This document shows, piece by piece, positions 17,647 through 26,871 of a stretch of 64,000 nucleotides of DNA (positions within the stretch are counted from its first letter, which is position 1; each line of letters begins with the position of its first letter). Both the position numbers and the translations under genes were made by a program. Under the pieces are notes generated by a model. The model saw nothing but the letters and a program-made list of their open reading frames with translations, did not search any database and was not told the origin of the DNA. This stretch comes from Chitinophagaceae bacterium (GTDB lineage: Bacteria; Bacteroidota; Bacteroidia; Chitinophagales; Chitinophagaceae), in assembly GCA_020847395.1 (NCBI GenBank), contig JADLCD010000032.1, positions 1 through 64,000 on the forward strand, written 5' to 3'.

Positions 17647-19341
17647 ATGAAAAATGGACTGCAGCTTCCTGATTACCTCGTCTTCTTTATTTACTTTGTA
17701 ATTGTTGCTTCCTATGGATACTGGATATACCAGCGGAAGAAAAAGGCTCATGTTGATACGCACGACTTTTTTCTTGCCGAGGGTTCTCTTACCTGGTGGG
17801 CAATCGGCGCTTCCCTGATAGCGTCAAACATTTCTGCAGAACAATTTATTGGTATGAGTGGTGATGGATTTTTTGCAGGTGTAGCTATTGCCGCCTACGA
17901 GTGGATAGCTGCCCTGGCGCTCATCATTATAGCTGTTTGGTTTATGCCTGTATATCTTAAAAACAAGATATACACGATGCCGCAGTTTTTGAAAACACGT
18001 TATAATGAAAGCGTGTCTTTAATTATGGCAATATTCTGGTTGTTCCTGTATGTGTTCGTTAATCTTACTTCTATATTGTATCTCGGTGCATTAGCTATTA
18101 ATGGGCTGCTTGGTGGCGGATATCTTCATCTTATCATGATATTATTATCCATCTTCGCCATTATTATTACGTTAGGCGGTATGAAAGTGATAGGATATAC
18201 GGATGTGATACAGGTATCAGTATTAATCATCGGCGGTTTGGCAACAACCCTGCTTGCATTAAATATTGTAAGTGATAAAGTAGGTGCGGGCACAGGCGTA
18301 TTTGATGGCTTCAGTACTTTGATAAAAGATGCGCCGGAACATTTCCACATGATATTTGACAAGCCAACACCTGAATCTCCTCAAATTGAAATTGATAAGT
18401 ATCTTATTCTCCCTGGTATTGCTATGTATTTTGCAGGTCAGTGGATTGTGAACCTTAATTACTGGGGATGTAACCAGTATATTACACAACGTGCGTTGGG
18501 TGCCGATTTAAAAACGGCACGTACAGGGATTTTGTTTGCTGGTATGCTTAAGCTGATGATGCCGATTATTGTAATGTTGCCAGGTATAGCAGCGTATGTA
18601 TTGCATAAAAACGGGCATCTTCCACAATTAACCGGTGGTAAAGACGGGGCTTATTCCGCTATGTTAAGCTTTCTTCCTACAGGTTTAAAAGGGCTTTCTG
18701 TTGCAGCGCTCACTGCTGCCATAGTAGCTTCACTGGCGGGTAAAGCAAATAGTATATCAACCATTTTCACACTCGACATCTATAAAAAATATATTAAGAA
18801 AGAAGCTGACGAAAAGAAACTGGTTTGGATAGGACGTGTAACGATTGTAGCATCTATGATTGTGGCGATATTATTTACATGGAATGATTTGCTGGGTATT
18901 GGTGGTGAAGGTGGTTTTACCTTTATTCAGAAATATACCGGCTTTATTAGTCCTGGTGTATTTGCTATGTTTGTACTCGGTATGTTCTGGAAAAGAACAA
19001 CAGGCGCTGCTGCTATTGCTGGTTTAATTACCGGATTGGTAATGGCAATACTTTTCAACAACTATGCACCACAGTGGTTTGGCAATGAAACATTATTGTA
19101 TACTGCCTTCCCTACAATGGAAAACGGTGTGCAGGTATGGCGTATTCCTTTTCTTATTTGTATGGGTTGGGCATTTGTGTTTACCGTAATTGTGATGGTG
19201 GCATTCAGCCTTGCCGGGCCCAGGATTAATCCTAAAGCATTTGCGTTGGATAAGCAAATGTTTAAGCTGCAACCTTCGGTACTTGCAATGATTGTGATTA
19301 TGCTTTTGATACTGGTTGCGTTGTATGCCAAGTTCTGGTAG
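17647..19341 (+). CDS. Sodium/solute symporter, probable L-arabinose transporter
   Basis: A 564-residue protein with about 14 hydrophobic segments, of the sodium:solute symporter (SSS/SGLT) family. Typical pieces are the N-terminal FFLAEGSLTWWAIGASLIAS, SAEQFIGMSGDGF, and the central NYWGCNQYITQRALGA, a sugar-symporter signature. AALTAAIVASLAGKANSIST covers the region of the Na+ site. The location immediately after araBDA makes L-arabinose, or an arabinoside, the most likely substrate; this comes from context, not sequence. A hairpin 26 bases past the stop probably ends the operon. Confidence 0.88.
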   Translation: MKNGLQLPDYLVFFIYFVIVASYGYWIYQRKKKAHVDTHDFFLAEGSLTWWAIGASLIASNISAEQFIGMSGDGFFAGVAIAAYEWIAALALIIIAVWFMPVYLKNKIYTMPQFLKTRYNESVSLIMAIFWLFLYVFVNLTSILYLGALAINGLLGGGYLHLIMILLSIFAIIITLGGMKVIGYTDVIQVSVLIIGGLATTLLALNIVSDKVGAGTGVFDGFSTLIKDAPEHFHMIFDKPTPESPQIEIDKYLILPGIAMYFAGQWIVNLNYWGCNQYITQRALGADLKTARTGILFAGMLKLMMPIIVMLPGIAAYVLHKNGHLPQLTGGKDGAYSAMLSFLPTGLKGLSVAALTAAIVASLAGKANSISTIFTLDIYKKYIKKEADEKKLVWIGRVTIVASMIVAILFTWNDLLGIGGEGGFTFIQKYTGFISPGVFAMFVLGMFWKRTTGAAAIAGLITGLVMAILFNNYAPQWFGNETLLYTAFPTMENGVQVWRIPFLICMGWAFVFTVIVMVAFSLAGPRINPKAFALDKQMFKLQPSVLAMIVIMLLILVALYAKFW

Positions 19342-19367
19342 AAACAGGAAAATGATGTTATTATAAT

Positions 19368-19408
19368 ATTAAAGTCATTGATTTTTTAATCAATGGCTTT
19401 AATGTTTT
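19368..19408 (+). terminator. Hairpin ending the arabinose operon
   Basis: Two 16-base arms (19368-19383 and 19388-19403) pair with one or two mismatches around a TTTT loop, followed by GTTTTA. It is AT-rich, so termination strength is uncertain. Confidence 0.5.
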
Positions 19409-19490
19409 AAAGGATGTTGAGGAACTTTGTGGCACTTTGAGTAGCATTATGATCCTCTGTGACATTTTGTGTAATAAATAACCACAATAT

Positions 19491-20039
19491 TTACTTCAGC
19501 TTATATTGCTTCGTCAACTCCCATAATACTATACCTGCTGCAACCGATATATTCAGGGAGTGTTTCATACCCATTTGCGGAATTTCTATGCTGCCATCGC
19601 AAAGTTTTAGTACTTCGGCATCAACACCACTTACTTCATTACCAAATATAACTGCGATTTTACCATTTCCATTATCCGGCAATTGGTGGGTCGAAATTTT
19701 ATGAAGTGCAATACTGCCTTCTACCTGCTCAATAGCCCATATGAGATAGCCGGAAGCTTTTAGCTTTTGTACCACTTCCGCTGTTGTGTTGTAATATTCC
19801 CAACGCACGGTTTCTGTGGCTCCGAGGGCGGTTTTTTGTATATCTCTGTGGGGCGGCTTTGGCGTATAGCCGCATAAATAAACGCCCTCAATAAGAAATG
19901 CATCTGCCGTGCGGAATACACTGCCTACATTGTGCATACTGCGTACATTATCCAGTACAGCAATTACAGGCGTTTTATCTGAAGCCTTAAATTCTTCAAC
20001 CGATTTACGGTTAAGTTCATCCATGGTTAATTTACGCAT
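19491..20039 (-). CDS. TrmH/SpoU-family RNA 2'-O-methyltransferase
   Basis: A 182-residue single-domain SPOUT methyltransferase that should 2'-O-methylate tRNA or rRNA using S-adenosylmethionine. The three SpoU motifs are visible: NVRSMHNVGSVFRTADAF (about residues 28-45, with the catalytic Arg and Asn), IFGNEVSGVD (about 128-137), and IPQMGMKHSLNISVAAGIVL (about 147-166). There is no N-terminal substrate-binding extension, so the target cannot be assigned to TrmL, RlmB or TrmH by sequence. It is convergent with the symporter and divergent from mutS. Confidence 0.88.
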   Translation of the reverse strand: MRKLTMDELNRKSVEEFKASDKTPVIAVLDNVRSMHNVGSVFRTADAFLIEGVYLCGYTPKPPHRDIQKTALGATETVRWEYYNTTAEVVQKLKASGYLIWAIEQVEGSIALHKISTHQLPDNGNGKIAVIFGNEVSGVDAEVLKLCDGSIEIPQMGMKHSLNISVAAGIVLWELTKQYKLK

Positions 20040-20230
20040 AGGGCAAAGAAAGTAAAAGTTTTAATGCGGAAAGCTATAGTATACTCAGCCTGCCACAACC
20101 ATGCCGCACAATGATATGCAGTACAAGCGAGCGTGGCAAGGAACGATGCCATTTGCACTGAAGCCGGCTACATAAAAATATCCTTTATAATTTGGGGAAA
20201 CTTGTGGAAAATATTTGCGGTTCAGTTCGT

Positions 20231-20238
20231 TATTTTTG
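20231..20238 (+). promoter_or_regulatory. Candidate -7 element of mutS
   Basis: TATTTTTG matches TAnnTTTG and lies 11 bases before ATG 20249. It falls inside the longer open frame that could begin at TTG 20192, which supports the shorter mutS start. No clear -33 partner was seen. Confidence 0.35.
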
Positions 20239-20248
20239 TCACCCCAGT

Positions 20249-22852
20249 ATGGCAAAAGCAAGTTCAGATACTCCATTAATGCAGCAGCACCGGGCAATTA
20301 AGCAGCGATACCCGGATGCGATTTTATTGTTCAGGGTTGGTGATTTTTATGAAACATTTGGTGAAGACGCGATTGTGGCTTCGCGGGTGCTTGGCATTAC
20401 GCTTACCAAAAGAAACAATGGCGCGGCTTCATCATCTGAGCTGGCAGGATTTCCGCACCATGCGCTGGATACCTATTTGCATAAGCTGGTAAAGGCTGGT
20501 TACCGTGTAGCAATATGTGATCAGTTAGAAGACCCGAAAGCGGCTAAGGGAATTGTGAAACGCGGCGTTACAGAAATGGTTACTCCCGGCGTTGCCACTA
20601 ACGATAAACTGCTTGAACATAACAGCAATAATTTTTTAGCGGGTGTATATTTTGGTGAAAACATTATAGGCACTGCTTTTCTTGATATATCAACCGGAGA
20701 ATTTTTTGTGGCGGAAGGAAATGCAGAGTATGCTGATAAATTATTGCAGAGCCTGAAACCCGCAGAAGTTGTTTTTCAGCGCAGCTTTCAAAAACATTTT
20801 AAAGAAACCTTCGGCACAAAATTTTACACTTATACTTTAGAGAGCTGGTTGTTTGAAGAGAAATATGCTACAGAAAGTTTACTGAAGCATTTCGGCACAC
20901 ATTCGCTGAAAGGTTATGGCATAGAAAATATGCATGCCGGTATTATTGCTGCCGGCGCGGTATTGCATTACCTGAAAGATACGGAGCATCCCAACCTTCA
21001 GCATATCACTTCCATACAGCGTATTGATAAGGATGAGCATTTATGGATGGACAGGTTTACTATACGTAACCTTGAATTGCTGGGTACTGGTGTAGACAGT
21101 GGACACACCTTGCAAAAGGTAATGGATAATACGGTTTCGCCAATGGGTGCACGTTTGCTGAGGCGGTGGCTGGTATTGCCGTTGAAAGATATGGCAAGAA
21201 TTAATGAGCGACTGAATCTTGTGGAGTATTTTATTAAAGAAGTTGACCTGCGTACAAAAATCATTCAGCATATAAAACAATGCGGCGATATTGAGCGGCT
21301 GGTGAGTAAAATACCATTGAAGAAGATTAACCCGCGTGAAATAAAACATATTGCCCGTGGATTGCAGCATATACAGGAAATAAAAAACAGTTGTATAAAC
21401 AGCAGCAATGATTATCTTAAGAGGCTGGCTGATGGTTTGAATACCTGCACTTATATAGCAGAGAAAATCAATAAAGACATTACTGAGAATCCGCCGGTGC
21501 AGGCAAATAAAGGTGGCATAATTAATATGGGCGTGCATGCCGAACTGGATGAATTAAGAAATATTGCAACTAACGGTAAAGATTACCTGCTGGAACTGCA
21601 GCAGAAAGAAATGCAGGCAACGGGTATATCTTCTTTAAAAGTGAGTTATAATAATGTATTCGGTTATTACCTTGAAGTAACTAACTCGCACAAAAGCAAA
21701 GTGCCTGAAAGCTGGATAAGAAAACAAACCCTGGCAAACGCGGAAAGATATATTACGCCTGAATTAAAGCATTACGAAGAAAAAATAACCGGGGCTGAAG
21801 AAAAAATATTCCAGATAGAGCTGGAACTATATGATAAGCTGCTGGTTGAATTGCAGGATTATATCGCCCCCATGCAGTTGAATGGAAATATACTGGCAAA
21901 ACTGGACTGCCTGTTGTGTTTTGCGGGCAACGCATTGCAGTATAATTATAAAAAACCGGAATTGCACGAAGGCACTGCGTTAACGCTGAAAGACAGCAGG
22001 CACCCGGTTATTGAACATTACCTGCCCTCTGATGAACAATATATTACCAACGATATTATTCTCGATCCGGATAACCAGCAGATTATTATACTTACCGGGC
22101 CTAATATGAGTGGTAAAAGCGCCTTACTAAGGCAAACTGCGCTGATTACACTGATGGCACATACGGGCAGCTTTGTGCCTGCATCTGCTGCAAGCATACC
22201 TGTTACAGATAAAATATTTACCAGGGTTGGCGCATCAGATAATTTAAGCGGGGGAGAATCAACATTTATGGTGGAGATGAATGAAACCGCCAGCATCATC
22301 AATAATATTTCTGCTGCAAGTTTGATATTGCTTGATGAAATCGGCAGGGGAACATCTACATACGATGGTATTTCGATAGCGTGGAGTATTGCGGAGTTTT
22401 TGCATAATTCGCCGCACAAACCAAAAACATTATTTGCTACGCACTATCACGAGTTGAATGAACTGGAAAATAAACTTCCGCGTATTAAGAACTATCACAT
22501 CACGAATAAAGAGGCAGGCAATAAAATTATTTTCCTGCGCAAATTAGCGCCCGGCGGAAGCACACACAGCTTTGGTATACATGTGGCTAAAATGGCGGGT
22601 ATGCCTCCTGCATTAATTGATCGTGCCAACGCGGTACTTAAGCAACTGGAAGAAAAGCATGGAGAGGGCGGACCCAATATTTCTTCTGCGGTAAAGCAAC
22701 TGGCAATACCACAAATGCAACTTTCCATTTTTGATGCACACAGCGAAACTTTTGATGATATAAGAAGGCTGCTGGAAAGCACGGATATTAACCGGCTTAC
22801 GCCTGTAGAAGCGCTGCTTAAACTGAATGAGATTAAAGGCATGCTGAAATAG
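20249..22852 (+). CDS. mutS: DNA mismatch repair protein
   Basis: MutS recognises mismatches and small loops and recruits MutL. The ATG at 20249 gives 867 residues, a normal length; the upstream extension to 20192 is not conserved-looking and carries a promoter-like element. The mismatch-binding domain has the FYETF motif in LLFRVGDFYETFGEDA (about residues 25-40), whose Phe stacks on the mispaired base and whose Glu contacts it. The C-terminal ABC ATPase has Walker A GPNMSGKSALLRQ, DEIGRGTSTYDG and FATHYHEL. The final helix-turn-helix dimerisation region is present. Confidence 0.96.
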   Translation: MAKASSDTPLMQQHRAIKQRYPDAILLFRVGDFYETFGEDAIVASRVLGITLTKRNNGAASSSELAGFPHHALDTYLHKLVKAGYRVAICDQLEDPKAAKGIVKRGVTEMVTPGVATNDKLLEHNSNNFLAGVYFGENIIGTAFLDISTGEFFVAEGNAEYADKLLQSLKPAEVVFQRSFQKHFKETFGTKFYTYTLESWLFEEKYATESLLKHFGTHSLKGYGIENMHAGIIAAGAVLHYLKDTEHPNLQHITSIQRIDKDEHLWMDRFTIRNLELLGTGVDSGHTLQKVMDNTVSPMGARLLRRWLVLPLKDMARINERLNLVEYFIKEVDLRTKIIQHIKQCGDIERLVSKIPLKKINPREIKHIARGLQHIQEIKNSCINSSNDYLKRLADGLNTCTYIAEKINKDITENPPVQANKGGIINMGVHAELDELRNIATNGKDYLLELQQKEMQATGISSLKVSYNNVFGYYLEVTNSHKSKVPESWIRKQTLANAERYITPELKHYEEKITGAEEKIFQIELELYDKLLVELQDYIAPMQLNGNILAKLDCLLCFAGNALQYNYKKPELHEGTALTLKDSRHPVIEHYLPSDEQYITNDIILDPDNQQIIILTGPNMSGKSALLRQTALITLMAHTGSFVPASAASIPVTDKIFTRVGASDNLSGGESTFMVEMNETASIINNISAASLILLDEIGRGTSTYDGISIAWSIAEFLHNSPHKPKTLFATHYHELNELENKLPRIKNYHITNKEAGNKIIFLRKLAPGGSTHSFGIHVAKMAGMPPALIDRANAVLKQLEEKHGEGGPNISSAVKQLAIPQMQLSIFDAHSETFDDIRRLLESTDINRLTPVEALLKLNEIKGMLK

Positions 22853-22995
22853 TGAAGAAATGTGAGCGTGTGGAAATGATGGGCATGCACGAGGTTGATA
22901 TAATAGAGCTTTATTATTTTACCGGCTTATATTGGATGGAAAAAAAGACAATAGCCCCAAAAACATGTTCAGCCATATGCAGCCAGGGAATTTCT

Positions 22996-23559
22996 TTAAA
23001 ACTCCAGAGATACTCCGGCTTTTAATATTCCTTCATAACCATAACCCAGTTCTGCAAAGGCACCAAACTTTGCACCAAAGCGTGCGCCCAGTAATCTTAG
23101 CTGATAAGCAAATGCATCATTCTTTCCTTCTGCTGAACCGATAATGTTATTGAACGAACACCCTGCAGACAGCCCGGAATACATATGGAATAAAGGGTCG
23201 TGAACATAGTTATATTTTGCATTAAGCAATGCAGTGAATATTGCCCAATCAAATTTTGCGGAAGGCACGCGGTAAGTTACTGTTGCTTTAGTATAAATAC
23301 CTGTAACTCCTACTGAAAAACGATTTGAAATATACCGGTTATATGCCAGTGAAAAACCGCCTATTCCGGAAATATTGTCAACACGCGTATGGTTATTGTC
23401 TGCATCAAAAAAATTACCTGTTGCACCAGGAATTTCCGGAGATGTTGCTATACCATAAGCCAGTTCAATTTCATTTTTTATATAGTTATTTTGAGCAAAA
23501 GAAGTTTTTGCAAAAAAGATGAGAAAAAACAATGCCGGAATTTTTTTAAGGATATACAC
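22996..23559 (-). CDS. Small outer-membrane beta-barrel protein
   Basis: About 187 residues from GTG 23559, which opens into a signal peptide (ILKKIPALFFLIFFAKTSFAQ). A longer frame from 23619 exists, but a TAnnTTTG-type element lies inside that extension. The mature part alternates hydrophobic and polar residues in short strands, with repeated GxxxxxY patterns (ISGIGGFSLAYNRYI, FSVGVTGIYTKA, GAFAELGYGYEGILKAGVSLEF). It ends in an aromatic residue, F, as outer-membrane barrels do. It fits an eight-strand OmpX/OmpW-like porin family; function unknown. It is convergent with mutS. Confidence 0.7.
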   Translation of the reverse strand: MYILKKIPALFFLIFFAKTSFAQNNYIKNEIELAYGIATSPEIPGATGNFFDADNNHTRVDNISGIGGFSLAYNRYISNRFSVGVTGIYTKATVTYRVPSAKFDWAIFTALLNAKYNYVHDPLFHMYSGLSAGCSFNNIIGSAEGKNDAFAYQLRLLGARFGAKFGAFAELGYGYEGILKAGVSLEF

Positions 23560-23576
23560 GCTCTTGCTATTTGTTG

Positions 23577-23584
23577 CAAAATTA
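23577..23584 (-). promoter_or_regulatory. Candidate -7 element of the outer-membrane protein gene
   Basis: On the minus strand TAATTTTG matches TAnnTTTG and lies 17 bases before GTG 23559. A clear -33 element was not found. It is the main reason for choosing the shorter start of the gene below it. Confidence 0.35.
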
Positions 23585-23629
23585 TGCAATAAAATGCACC
23601 TCATACCCACAAGCTGCATTTCAGATTAA

Positions 23630-23770
23630 ATGAGCAGGGGCGCCTGCAAAGATGTGATTTCACACAGCGAACGCAAAGGAGCAATGTTGCTATGGGAGAT
23701 GGAATTCCAGGCAATTGATCTTGCAAAAAAAGTAGCCGCTAATGCAATGGCTTTCACCGCACTTTTTTAA
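23630..23770 (+). CDS. Unrecognised 46-codon open frame
   Basis: An ATG-started frame of 46 residues in an otherwise gene-free 319-base gap. It contains the mildly amphipathic stretch AMLLWEMEFQAIDLAKKVAA and no signal peptide. I do not recognise it; it may be a gene remnant or chance. A perfect dyad follows 31 bases later. Confidence 0.15.
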   Translation: MSRGACKDVISHSERKGAMLLWEMEFQAIDLAKKVAANAMAFTALF

Positions 23771-23801
23771 CTACTATTCCTTCGAAAATGATGAAAAAAT
23801 G

Positions 23802-23830
23802 AAAAGTCTACTAAAAAAGTAGACTTTTTT
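23802..23830. promoter_or_regulatory. Perfect 11-bp dyad (operator or terminator) upstream of TonB receptor
   Basis: AAAAGTCTACT and AGTAGACTTTT pair perfectly around an AAAAA loop, followed by more T. In either direction it could terminate transcription. A second GTCTA/TAGAC dyad 40 bases downstream, overlapping the receptor promoter, suggests instead that GTCTAC is a protein-binding half-site. Confidence 0.55.
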
Positions 23831-23843
23831 TATCCAAAATTGA

Positions 23844-23890
23844 TTGCGGTTAAAATTTATGGCATACATTTGTCTACTAATTTTATAGAC
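23844..23890 (+). promoter_or_regulatory. Candidate promoter and overlapping dyad of the TonB receptor gene
   Basis: TTG (23844-23846), an 18-base spacer and TACATTTG (23865-23872) fit the Bacteroidota promoter. GTCTA (23872-23876) and TAGAC (23886-23890) form an inverted repeat over the expected transcription start, and the half-site repeats that of the upstream dyad. This is a plausible repressor site. Confidence 0.5.
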
Positions 23891-23938
23891 TAATAAAATT
23901 TTTAACTGTACAGATTTTAATAACCAAAAAATTGTTTA

Positions 23939-26506
23939 ATGCAAAAGCTGTTTTTAATTTCCATTTTCTTCTTGTTATTTTTCAACCTGGTTAATGCTCA
24001 AACCCAAATAAAAGGAGTAGTGAAAAATGGTACAGGTGCGCGGGTTCCGGGCGCAACTATTAATATAAAAGGAACAAGTATATATGCAGCAGCAGATAGT
24101 TTAGGTGAGTTCAGCATTGAAGCGCCCAAAACAGCACCGTTTACCCTGCATGTTACAGCAGCCGGGTTTCATGGGCTCAGCACCAAATATGATAAAATTC
24201 CGGAAGAGCCTGTTGGTATTACACTGGTGGCAAATGAGTTGCTGGATTATATTGTGGTAACATCACGCAGAAGAAGCGAAGTTGTACAAAATATCCCAAT
24301 TCCCATTTCTGTTGTTGGTGGTAGCCGTATAGCCGATGCCGGCGCATTTAATGTTGGACGTATTAAAGAACTGGTTCCTTCTGTGCAACTATATTCGTCC
24401 AATGCACGTAATACCACTTTAAATATAAGAGGGTTGGGGTCAACCTATGGTTTAACCAATGATGGTATTGATCCTGGTGTTGGATTTTATCTTGATGGTG
24501 TATATTTAGCCCGCCCTGCTGCTACTGTTCTTGATTTTATTGATGTGGAACGTATTGAAGTATTACGTGGACCACAGGGAACATTATTCGGTAAAAACAC
24601 AACTGCAGGCGCTTTCAATATTACTTCGCGTGCCGCGGAGTTTAAGCCGGGTGCTGTTTTTGAAGCCAGCTATGGTAACTATGGATACATACAGGCAAAA
24701 GCATCGATAACAGGCCCGCTTATTGCAAATAAATTGGCAGCTCGTGTTTCCTTTTCAGGAACGCAGCGCGATGGCATGCTATACAATGTAAACGCTGATC
24801 GCAAAATAAATGATCTTAATAATTTAGGAGGAAGAGCGCAACTACTGTTTACTCCTTCTGACAATATAAGAATATCATTAGCCGGAGATGTTAGCACGCA
24901 GAAACCGGATGGTTATGGCTGGGCTGTGGCAGGCGTAGTAAAAACACAACGTTCAGATTACAGGCAATTCAATACAATTATTGCTGATTTGGGATATACC
25001 ATTCCATACAAAAGCGTATTTGAAAGAAAAGTTGATTTAGATACCCGCTCAAAAGCAGATAACGAATTAGGTGGCGTTTCATTGAATGCAGATATTAAAA
25101 TTGGCAATGGAACACTAACTACTACAACAGCATGGCGTTACTGGCAATGGATTCCTTTAAACGACAGGGATTATCTCGGCATCCCGGTATTTACCATTTC
25201 TGCCGGTAACTCCGCTCACGATCAATGGTCGCAGGAATTCAGGTACTCAGGAAAAGTTAGTAAAAATATCACCGGAGTTGCAGGATTGTATGGCTTATGG
25301 CAGGATCTGAAAACAGATCCCGTACATACAGAAGAAGCGGGCTCATCATTGTGGCGCTTTTATCAAAACAATGCAAATGCTACAGGATGGGAAACGCCCG
25401 GTTTGCTTGATAATTTTGGTATCAAAACGGTTTATGGAATTAAATCAACAAGCCTTGCAGCCTTTGCAAATATAGATTGGGCTGTTACAGAAAATTTACA
25501 CATCTTACCAGGGTTGAGATATAATTACGACAAGAAAATTGCACATTATAATCGTGTAATTTATGGAGGCCTTCAAACAGATGATGCTGCGCTTTTAGCT
25601 TTAAAGAAACAGGTATACACAAATCAGGCATTTGATGTAAATGCTGATGCAGGCAATGTATCAGGACAATTATCACTGCAATATGTAGTAAACAAAAACT
25701 ACAATGCCTTTGCTACATTCTCCAAAAGTTATAAACCCATAGGCATTAATGTTGGCGGATTACCAACGGCTGACGGTAAAACACTTACAGACCTGGCAAC
25801 CGTAAAACCGGAGTCTGTTCAGCATTTTGAATTTGGTATAAAAACAACGCCATTACCTAATACAATCCTGAATTTAACTGTATACCAGAATAATATAAAA
25901 GATTACCAAACATTGGTACAAACACCTGAGCCCGGCGTAAACCGCGGTTATCTTGCCAATGCTGAAAAAGTAAGAACGCAGGGTGTTGAAGTGGATGGAA
26001 GTTTCAGGGCTTCTGATTTTATCAGCCTCAATGCGGCATTAGCATATACTGATGGCAAATATGTAAAATTTACCAATGCACCCGTGCCGCTTGAAGAAGT
26101 GGGAGGCACAGTAGCATTTAAAGATATTTCAGGTGGCGCGCTTCCCGGTATATCAAAATGGTCATGGACATTGGGTACCGAGCTTAACCAACAGGGAAAA
26201 TTCCTCGGATGGCAGGGTAACTATTTTTTTGGAGCTGATTTGTACTATCGTTCTAAGTTTTCTTCAAGCCCTTCACCTTCTTTGTACCTTAATATTGATG
26301 CTTATTATTTATTGAATGCGCGTTTAGGTTTCAGAGGCAATAATGGATTTACTTTATTCGTATGGAGCAGGAACCTGGGCAATAAAGATTATTACGAGCA
26401 ACTGTTGACAGCACCGGGCAACTATGGTCAGTATGCCGGTATTGTAGGCGATGCGCGTACGTTTGGCGTTACAATAAGATATACTTTGAAATTTCAGCAG
26501 CAGTAA
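23939..26506 (+). CDS. TonB-dependent outer-membrane receptor
   Basis: An 855-residue receptor for energised uptake across the outer membrane. The signal peptide ends LVNAQ. A carboxypeptidase-regulatory-like domain follows at residues about 22-105 (TQIKGVVKNGTGARVPGAT). The plug domain is at about 110-235 (VVQNIPIPISVVGGSRI, IRGLGSTYG, VERIEVLRGPQGTLFGKNTT). The beta-barrel runs to the end, with a final aromatic-rich strand TFGVTIRYTLKF. There is no SusD gene beside it. Its plug resembles siderophore and small-ligand receptors rather than SusC glycan receptors, but the ligand is unknown. A two-dyad promoter region precedes it. Confidence 0.92.
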   Translation: MQKLFLISIFFLLFFNLVNAQTQIKGVVKNGTGARVPGATINIKGTSIYAAADSLGEFSIEAPKTAPFTLHVTAAGFHGLSTKYDKIPEEPVGITLVANELLDYIVVTSRRRSEVVQNIPIPISVVGGSRIADAGAFNVGRIKELVPSVQLYSSNARNTTLNIRGLGSTYGLTNDGIDPGVGFYLDGVYLARPAATVLDFIDVERIEVLRGPQGTLFGKNTTAGAFNITSRAAEFKPGAVFEASYGNYGYIQAKASITGPLIANKLAARVSFSGTQRDGMLYNVNADRKINDLNNLGGRAQLLFTPSDNIRISLAGDVSTQKPDGYGWAVAGVVKTQRSDYRQFNTIIADLGYTIPYKSVFERKVDLDTRSKADNELGGVSLNADIKIGNGTLTTTTAWRYWQWIPLNDRDYLGIPVFTISAGNSAHDQWSQEFRYSGKVSKNITGVAGLYGLWQDLKTDPVHTEEAGSSLWRFYQNNANATGWETPGLLDNFGIKTVYGIKSTSLAAFANIDWAVTENLHILPGLRYNYDKKIAHYNRVIYGGLQTDDAALLALKKQVYTNQAFDVNADAGNVSGQLSLQYVVNKNYNAFATFSKSYKPIGINVGGLPTADGKTLTDLATVKPESVQHFEFGIKTTPLPNTILNLTVYQNNIKDYQTLVQTPEPGVNRGYLANAEKVRTQGVEVDGSFRASDFISLNAALAYTDGKYVKFTNAPVPLEEVGGTVAFKDISGGALPGISKWSWTLGTELNQQGKFLGWQGNYFFGADLYYRSKFSSSPSPSLYLNIDAYYLLNARLGFRGNNGFTLFVWSRNLGNKDYYEQLLTAPGNYGQYAGIVGDARTFGVTIRYTLKFQQQ

Positions 26507-26585
26507 AAATTTTTCAATAAAGATGATGTAATAACATTCAAAATCTGTTTCTACGAAGCCACGGCTATAATAGTTGTGGCTTACC

Positions 26586-26808
26586 ACGCGCAGGGAGTTT
26601 TAGGGTTCGACACTGCAGCGCATTCTATTGAAGAGGTATTGTCGCGTACCCGGGATTTAATGCAGTAGCAGTGTATCGCTTTTCTCACGGATTATACAAA
26701 TTAAAAATTCCTGCATTACCGGGGTTAATTTCCAAATATGCACATAGCATAACCGGTATTGATATTAACCCGGTGCAGAAATAGGTTCAGTTTTTTTATT
26801 GACCAAAT
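26586..26808 (+). pseudogene. Decayed serine O-acetyltransferase gene fragment
   Basis: Read with frame changes, this stretch spells pieces of a serine acetyltransferase (CysE/EpsC type). FDTAAHSIEEV matches the region before the catalytic domain. After a one-base slip near 26645 comes YPGFNAVAVYRFSHGLYKL, then LISKYAHSITGIDINP. After another slip near 26775 comes GAEIGS, and after a third FFID. Intact enzymes continue from here into the hexapeptide left-handed beta-helix active site, which is missing, as is most of the N terminus. Three separate slips point to real decay and not a single read error. It lies upstream of an encapsulin-desulfurase operon, where this enzyme is a known partner gene. 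Confidence 0.75.
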
Positions 26809-26871
26809 AATGATTTTGATGAGAGGATTAATTTTTCGATATAAATATATACGTCATAATTGTTTTACTGA

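Noticed and set aside
20192-20248. Longer N terminus of MutS from TTG 20192
   Set aside because: The extra residues do not resemble MutS, and a -7 promoter-like element lies within them.
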